Source of the DNA: Wyeomyia smithii
Lineage: Eukaryota > Arthropoda > Insecta > Diptera > Culicidae
Direction: 5' to 3'
DNA: 64,000 bases
NCBI RefSeq assembly: GCF_029784165.1
Contig: NC_073696.1
Span: 243,582,892 to 243,646,891 of the forward strand
The notes below the pieces were generated by a model. The model saw only the letters and a program-made list of their open reading frames with translations, had not been told where the DNA came from and did no database searches. Positions 58,140-64,000 of the stretch are shown here, piece after piece (the first letter of the stretch is position 1; each line of letters begins with the position of its first letter). The position numbers were made by a program, and so were the translations under genes.

Positions 58140-59280
58140 AAAGAAGAGATTTTCAATATTTTTACAATTTAACACATAATGAATAAAATAAAAGTCCGGT
58201 TACACTGGTCAACACAAATGTTGCCCCGAAGGTCAAACTAAGAAAAAATGAAAAATTATAGCTTTTCCTGTGAATTTTTTGCATTCTAGGGCAACTATTA
58301 TGAGCTTTAGAGCAGCATTTTTTCGGTTTTGTCAACTTGTCATAAAGCAACTAAACCTTCAATTTAAAACTAAGAGTGTTGCAATTAAGTGATGCCATCT
58401 TTGGCAAAACGAGTGAATTTGATAAAGTTTTCTGAACACGTTTCTTTTCATAACCTTCAAACTACATGTTCAATCATCATAAAATTCGTTATTTAGGGGT
58501 TTTAAAGACAGTCCGTTCATTTGATACCTATTTTGTTCAAATCGGTTCTGTAGTTTCTAAGATAATAGAGCTTCATAACTTTTACATTCTGATACATAAC
58601 AAGCAAAGTTACAGTCCGATTATAATAAAATTCAATAGGGTCTTATCAGGCAACTAGATCTTTCTATTGCAACTAATTTTGTGAAAATCGGTCCATCCAT
58701 CTCCGAGAAAAGTGGGTGAGTTCAAACAGTCTTAGAAACATGTTTCTTGTCATAGCCTGATTCCACATTATTATACATAACGAACAAAGTTAAAGTCCAA
58801 TAACAATAAAATTCAATAGGGTCTTATAGGGCAACAAGACCTTCAATATGACACTAATTTTGTGAAAATCGGTGCAGCCATCTCTGAGAAAAGTGAGCGA
58901 GTTTAAACAGTGTTTGAAACACGTTTCTATGCATAACTTTTGAACTACATGTCCAATCATTATTATATTTTACAAATGGTTCAAAAAACAAGCCCGTTCT
59001 TTTGATACCAATTTTGTTCAAATCGGTTTTGTAGTTTCTGAGATAATGAAGTTTTGTGATTTCACATTTTGATATATAACCTTGAAACTAAAGATGCGAT
59101 TACAATAAAATTCAATAAAGTCTTATACGGTAACTAGACCTTTCATTTGCAATTAATTTCATGAAAATCAGTCCAGCCATCTCTGAGAAAATCGAGTGAG
59201 ATTGGGAGACCGTTACATACAAACACACACACATACAGAAAATGCTCAGTGATCGCCATCACGCCCTTTATTTTTTATAG
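58140..59280. repeat. Diverged tandem repeat array
   Basis: Units of about 180-480 bp recur. AATAAAATTCAATAGGGTC-type blocks occur at about 58625, 58806 and 59105. TGTGAAAATCGGTCCATCC-type blocks follow each. TTGATACCTATTTTGTTCAA recurs at about 58519 and 58999. Weaker traces start near 58140. Ends in an ACACACACACATACAG tract. Non-coding; the plus ORF at 57687-58004 upstream is probably part of the same repeat environment. Confidence 0.7.
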
Positions 59281-59770
59281 AGAAGGCGCCATTACGCCGT
59301 GTGTGTAACTGGGCCTTTAGAACATTATTTCTTATCGAATTGTACATCAAAAGTAGTGAAGTGTAACTTTGTCGAGTGCCAAAGAATAAACAGAATTGAA
59401 ATTACTTTGTTGTTTGATAACGGCAACAATACAATAGACACCAGGATGCGTTTGAAAATTTTCGAGCTGAATAATTGATGTCATTCAAATTCCAAACAAG
59501 AAAATGATTTTTCCTGGAAACGATATGAACACCAACCTTCTTGCAAGCCACTTGATTTGACGCTGGATTGAAATATCAGGGCCTATCAGACCGAATGTCA
59601 AACACTGCTCACCTTCTGCATCCAACACAGGGGAGTGTAAACGTAAACATTTTGCCTACCAGTCATGAATTCATCATGGCGTCAAAATTTTAATTTAAAA
59701 TGTCCTATTCATTTGAAAGTGTGCTGAAAATAAACGTTCAATCTTAGCTTCGAAAATAAATCAATGGTAA

Positions 59771-60079
59771 TTATGAGACGTTTATTGCACTTGTTTTAGA
59801 GCACACCAACCAGAAAGTGGGTACCAGGTTCGGTAGACGAAAAATGTTAGCAGTTTGACAAATAAACCTGTCCCCTGGTTCTACAGCATCCACCGCCTGT
59901 CCGAAATACAGTTTACCTCCGCTTATCCTAAAATCTTTAATCTGATGACTCGATAATTCGGATCCCGTTAGTCCGGAATTTAAGAGCACTATTGCTAGAA
60001 TGTAAAAAACTTTCAAGCCAGTGCTCAAGGGGTAAGGTTGGTCTGGTTGCCCTTTTTCCCGACAACGTATCACAGTCAA
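59771..60079 (-). CDS. Candidate small secreted protein ORF, unknown
   Basis: A 102-codon frame. Residues about 22-43 (GLKVFYILAIVLLNSGLTGS) would make a signal peptide if translation began just before it, but no Met is there; the only Met is residue 1, leaving a 21-residue charged lead. The rest includes LYFGQAVDAVEPGDRFICQT. AATAAA overlaps the last codons. No family recognised; may be a gene remnant or chance. Confidence 0.25.
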   Translation of the reverse strand: MTVIRCREKGQPDQPYPLSTGLKVFYILAIVLLNSGLTGSELSSHQIKDFRISGGKLYFGQAVDAVEPGDRFICQTANIFRLPNLVPTFWLVCSKTSAINVS

Positions 60080-62093
60080 CTTTACTCGTTCTTCGGGCAG
60101 AACAACACATAGACTGTAAACAAAGTTATGAACTTTATTTGTTCTTCAAAACGTTTTAATTACTATAAAATTATTATAAACGTCTACTTTCGAACTGATT
60201 AAAATTAATCCTGTAATCAAATTTTTCTGTGGGTGCACCGCGATAATGTGATGTGATCAGTAAAAAACTTTTATATAATATCACAATTAAATGAGTTAAG
60301 CGTAGGAATGTAACAAGTGGTATTAAGAATTTACGGAAAAATCGGGATTTAGATTTAACAGTTCTTTTGAACTGATTTGTCCTTGTTAACTAATCTTCGA
60401 TTAGTCGATCAGCATAAAATATTAAAAGTAAAAAACGAAATTAGTATTAAATCTTAAAGCGAAAACCAACTTGATGATCAGAAAGGGGGTTGATTTTTTT
60501 ACGATTTAAAGCATTTAGTTTTCAAAATAATTGAGATATTGTACATCTGAGAAAACATAGGAACGAATAGTGGTGCCAACACTAACACTAGTATGTCGTT
60601 CATTGGACAATCGTTGTTCAGCAATCCAACGCGTTCATGAGTCATGCTAATATTGATGTGTTTTTTCACAAAAGCAATATTGCCCTATTTCTTCTTTGCT
60701 TCTGAGTAAGGCTATCGGACTAAGTAAGTCCGGATTAACAGAAAAATACTGTATTTCCACTACTCGAAAGGTTCGATGGCTTGGTGTGATGATAAAACTC
60801 TCTGAGATACATAAAACTTGTTTTCAAATTTGAGAGCACAGAAGCAGCTGTCAACGTACAAAATAATGTTGTCATTTCAAATCATTATTTGCGGATGTAC
60901 TTGACCGACCAGTCAGGTAGCTAATTACTATAAGAAATCTTCGATAAAAAATAAGCCATTCGTACCTTCAACCTGCGTGTTAGATTGATTTGCCATAGGA
61001 TGTGTTGTGATCGGTGCACATAGGAGTACGTAGAACAAAAACTTGGCCAAAATTAAAAAATGAGTTTTCAGACAGCAAATGTGTCTTAAAGTGGTTTTAT
61101 CTCTATTAAGCTTTATATTTAGACATAAAAACTTATTATTAACAAGTTTCGTTAAGTTAAATCACCTAGCAGTGATATATCAACTGTCCTCTGCTATTAC
61201 TCTGAAATTCGAAAAAAGTACAAATATGGTAAGAGCTTGTTCTGGTGAATACCTTTTTGCCAATAATAGATTCTGATACTTTTGAAGCGTCATTTAAATC
61301 GCTAGCTTTAAAAGGATCGTCTGATATGGATATGTTGGATACCGCAGTGCTCCCAGTATATCATTGAGTCATGGGAACTGCTTAACTCAACTCATCCAAT
61401 GGTACATTTACGGAGTAATTCGCGATTAAGGCGCAACTAACAAAATGTAAACAGATCATTTTATTACACCATTGGTTTCGAAATGACTTACAAAATTCAT
61501 CGCAAGAATACTTCCTTTTGTATAAATTGATAAAATTATTTTAATCAAGGCGACAAAAAAAATTATTTTTAGTGAAGGGCGACAAAAAAGTTTATCCAAA
61601 ACAAAAGATACTTTGGAACTGGGCCCTTTACATTGTTTTGAATCAACGGGCTTATTTGCGAAATATTTGATTTTAGCCATAAATGCACAAATTGAATGTA
61701 GTATTGTTAGGAAACTATAAGACAAGTTTATTTTACGTCGATTTTTGGTATTGATGTTAATGTTAGTCACTTCCTTTGAACTAACGATTGTAAATGTAAT
61801 ATTCCAAATTTTCAAACTGGTATTTCCCAATGTTTATCTTTTGCCAGTTGCGCCCTTATCGCAAATCACTCCAGATTTTCTCTTAGCATTTGTGTTTTGC
61901 GTCTCTTGCTTCGATCACTGCAATCAATCCTTTGTTTGGACGAAATGAACGTGAAGCTTCCGACCAACTTTACAATTTTATGGTTAAGCTATACCAATTT
62001 TGCCAAATTTCGAAACTGTCAATTTAATTCAAGCTAACTTTTGAGACGACTTCGTTGAAATCTTGAGATCGATTGCTTCTTGAAGGACATTTG

Positions 62094-62150
62094 TTTTTTT
62101 TTTTTTGTAAGATTTGGACCACTCGATCATTGTTTTGGTCTTTTGTGGGA
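62094..62150 (-). repeat. Tiny retroposed insertion, 57 bp, with A tail
   Basis: Flanked by ACATTTG (62087-62093 and 62151-62157). On the minus strand it ends in GTGGTCCAAATCTTAC followed by about 13 A residues, the same 3' end as 55881-55931. Confidence 0.65.
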
Positions 62151-62174
62151 ACATTTGATGGTTTTTTCTAGTTT

Positions 62175-62315
62175 TTATTCCAGAAACAGAAACTTTTTAT
62201 AACTTGAATGTTCGTAGCATTGCGCAATCAACTCGAATAGGGTATTTCTCGGCAAGTTATCACACAATCTAAAGAAACTAATCAAATTTTCACAATCGAA
62301 AGCATCATAAATGCG
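62175..62315 (-). CDS. Candidate terminal coding exon, unknown gene
   Basis: After the acceptor-like TTTTTTTTACTGAATAAG the frame reads RIYDAFDCENLISFFRLCDN then LPRNTLFELIAQCYEHSSYK and ends at 62175-62177, where the stop overlaps an AATAAA. Natural composition and a nearby polyA signal suggest the 3' end of a real or recently lost gene. No upstream exon found within the window; family unknown. Confidence 0.35.
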   Translation of the reverse strand, partial: RIYDAFDCENLISFFRLCDNLPRNTLFELIAQCYEHSSYKKFLFLE

Positions 62316-63200
62316 CTTATTCAGTAAAAAAAATATTATCAGAAAATCTGGACGTTCCAACTTCGCATTAATCGCAATCACGAATGGGTGAGCATGGGGT
62401 AGATTTTTTTTCTAGTACTTACTCAGAAACACATAAGCTTTCCAATGGTGAGTGAATTTTTGCTGGGACTTGCTAGGAACCCAAACCAAAATCCTTTTTT
62501 GTAAGAAAAATTGGTAATCAAAAGAAACTGAAAGACACGTGTATGGCAAGACCTTGTTTTGAAGAAGTTTTTTCAACCTATACAACACATTTCTGACCTA
62601 AATTTACTTAATACGCCTTTGTTTTTACTGCCCATATTAAGTTTACGCCCAAGAATCACTTTAAAGTTATAAAAACATGAGTGGACATTTATATTTTTCA
62701 AAGAACAATTTGTGACTTATTCATGGGCTCTAACTAATACGAAGGTAATGATAGTTACTGTCGTTAGTAAACAACTCAGATAATTTCAAGCTGGCCTGCA
62801 TACAATGTAGTAAGTATCAGAGAATGCAAAAAGGATCAATAGAACGAGGAACACTTAAATTTTTTTTTTCGTATATTGGCCAGATTTTTGACTGAAATAC
62901 TCCTATGTGCGGTGTCCAGTTTTCATTTTCAGTGTGCAGAATTAACAAACTGTTTGCAGAAACGTTTAGAGCCATATCACTAGAGATCTGACATTCATTG
63001 TTGTCTAATACGATCTGCGTGATTTGTTTCTTAAAGGTAAATGACCCTGAAAATTACGAACAAATTGTGTAAGAAACACATGATTATTTAACAAGGAATA
63101 ACATATGTTATCAACTTGCTTTGTTCGAGCAAACTATCAACAGTAGCGGCTGCCGGAACAACGTAACGCTTTTTGCGCGTAGCACATGCTTTGAAAATTA

Positions 63201-64000
63201 GGGGAACTGCTCCATTATTCATCTCAGCCCGTATATTCATTTCATTCCACATGTAAACACAATTGAAAACAGGAAAAAACGCATATTTTCTTCTAAAACT
63301 AATCTGCTAATCCATGGAATGGATTCTTCTTAGTTCACTTTAGATTCCTCATAAAGTATAACCCTCAGAAACTCTTTTAAAAGCACTAAATTTGATATTA
63401 TAGTCGGGCATCAGCACTCGAAAACTCATTTTGTTCAATCACCTACCTCAGAAAACAAAATCCGCGTACCGTTCTATACGGCTACAACGGGACTCGTTCA
63501 GCATCCAACCAAAGTTTTTTTTCGTCACTAGCGGACCACTTTTTATTTAATCACTAAACAAAATCACTCACAACACTAAGAATACTTAAATCTTTGAAAT
63601 GTTCACCTCAAATTTCCTAAAACAAGCTTGAATTAGCAGAAATATATGAGATGAATTTCTACAATTTCTAAATTTCAACTGTTTGTATTTTCATCTGTTT
63701 TCACTGCGTTGAAGAAAATCAAGAAATGTCAAATCAGTTTCTGTATATACGAAAAAATCATACTGAAAATGTTGAATAATTCCGACATAATTAATATAAA
63801 TCGAGAGCACTGCAGTGGTTACCAAGGTTACCATTTTTGCACGTAAACAACTACAGCGGATATCTAGGTAACCTACTACGACGGGCTGCGGCTACGTTCA
63901 TTCATGTGACTCATTCATGATTAACAGTGAGATGAGTATGGGAGCATCGTGAGATGAATAATTGAACAGTGATTCAAGTTTTGAGATCGATATGGAAGCG
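63201..64000. repeat. Dispersed repeat family B, copy 2, TA-type left end, runs off window
   Basis: After TA (63199-63200) the left end GGGGAACTGCTCC is followed by two TATTCATYTCA-type motifs, as in 31587-31825. From about 63345 it aligns with 25285-25905. Inverted GAGATGAATAATTGA motifs near 63948 mark the approach to the right end, which lies beyond the window. Confidence 0.7.

Larger units (their letters stand above)
59281..63200. other. AT-rich stretch with few coding-like exons
   Basis: Apart from the two candidate exons and the retroposed tail, nothing is supported. A minus ORF at 61456-61830 (124 codons) is lysine-rich with no known domain. 60.1-61.4 and 62.4-63.2 kb show nothing recognisable. 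Confidence 0.35.

Noticed and set aside
1..64000. Integrated viral sequence
   Set aside because: I found no viral replicase, capsid or glycoprotein motifs; recognisable proteins are transposases and retroelement enzymes.

Overview
This is eukaryotic, AT-rich, repeat-dense DNA, most likely from a mosquito (probably culicine). The evidence is the mix of mobile elements: an RTE-type LINE, an ITmD37E relic, a multi-intron pogo-like transposon, piggyBac- and hAT-type MITEs with intact target duplications, a tRNA-headed SINE, and many long inverted-repeat (foldback) elements. Two ordinary nuclear tRNA genes are present. There are no bacterial operons, Shine-Dalgarno-led ORFs or CRISPR arrays. The organism is an inference from the repeats, not a direct observation.

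Layout. 0-5.4 kb: non-coding DNA with four small DNA elements. 5.4-9.4 kb: GC-richer DNA without a gene. 9.406-12.755 kb: a nearly full-length but broken RTE-like LINE between exact 11-bp duplications. 13-17.1 kb: dispersed and tandem repeats. 17.1-18.0 kb: tRNA-Phe(GAA) and tRNA-Glu(UUC), both on the minus strand. 18-21 kb: GC-rich, gene-less. 21.1-26.5 kb: a chain of foldback elements and MITEs. 26.5-31 kb: gene-less DNA with two GC-rich islands. 31.0-34.2 kb: one foldback element with a hAT MITE, a TA-flanked element, a 229-bp-arm inverted repeat, a hairpin and another MITE inside it. 34.6-37.0 kb: a SINE, a 1.6-kb hAT element, a hAT transposase fragment and a hAT MITE. 37-43 kb: mostly unassigned. 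43.2-43.6 kb: a Penelope-like fragment. 43.776-47.393 kb: the pogo-like transposon. 48.8-49.3 kb: the ITmD37E relic. 49.3-54.3 kb: GC-richer, gene-less. 54.3-55.3 kb: another TA-flanked element carrying a psq-type helix-turn-helix fragment. 55.5-56.7 kb and 62.2-62.3 kb: short coding-like exons with plausible splice sites and no recognised family. 57-59.3 kb: a TIR element and a diverged tandem array. 63.2 kb to the end: a second copy of a repeat also seen at 25.3 kb.

The sequence does not show a set of cooperating host genes. Apart from the tRNAs, no host protein gene can be named; the window may be intergenic or intronic. The richest structure is in the transposons. The pogo-like element keeps TIRs, a TA duplication, subterminal copies of its terminal motif, and a five-exon transposase whose three well-defined introns preserve the reading frame, broken only by lesions in its second exon. 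Several unrelated-looking TA-flanked elements here share the same design (a terminal motif repeated just inside each end), which suggests a group of pogo-like families with the same mode of end recognition. Several insertions can be checked inside the window because the opposite arm of the host foldback element keeps the empty site.
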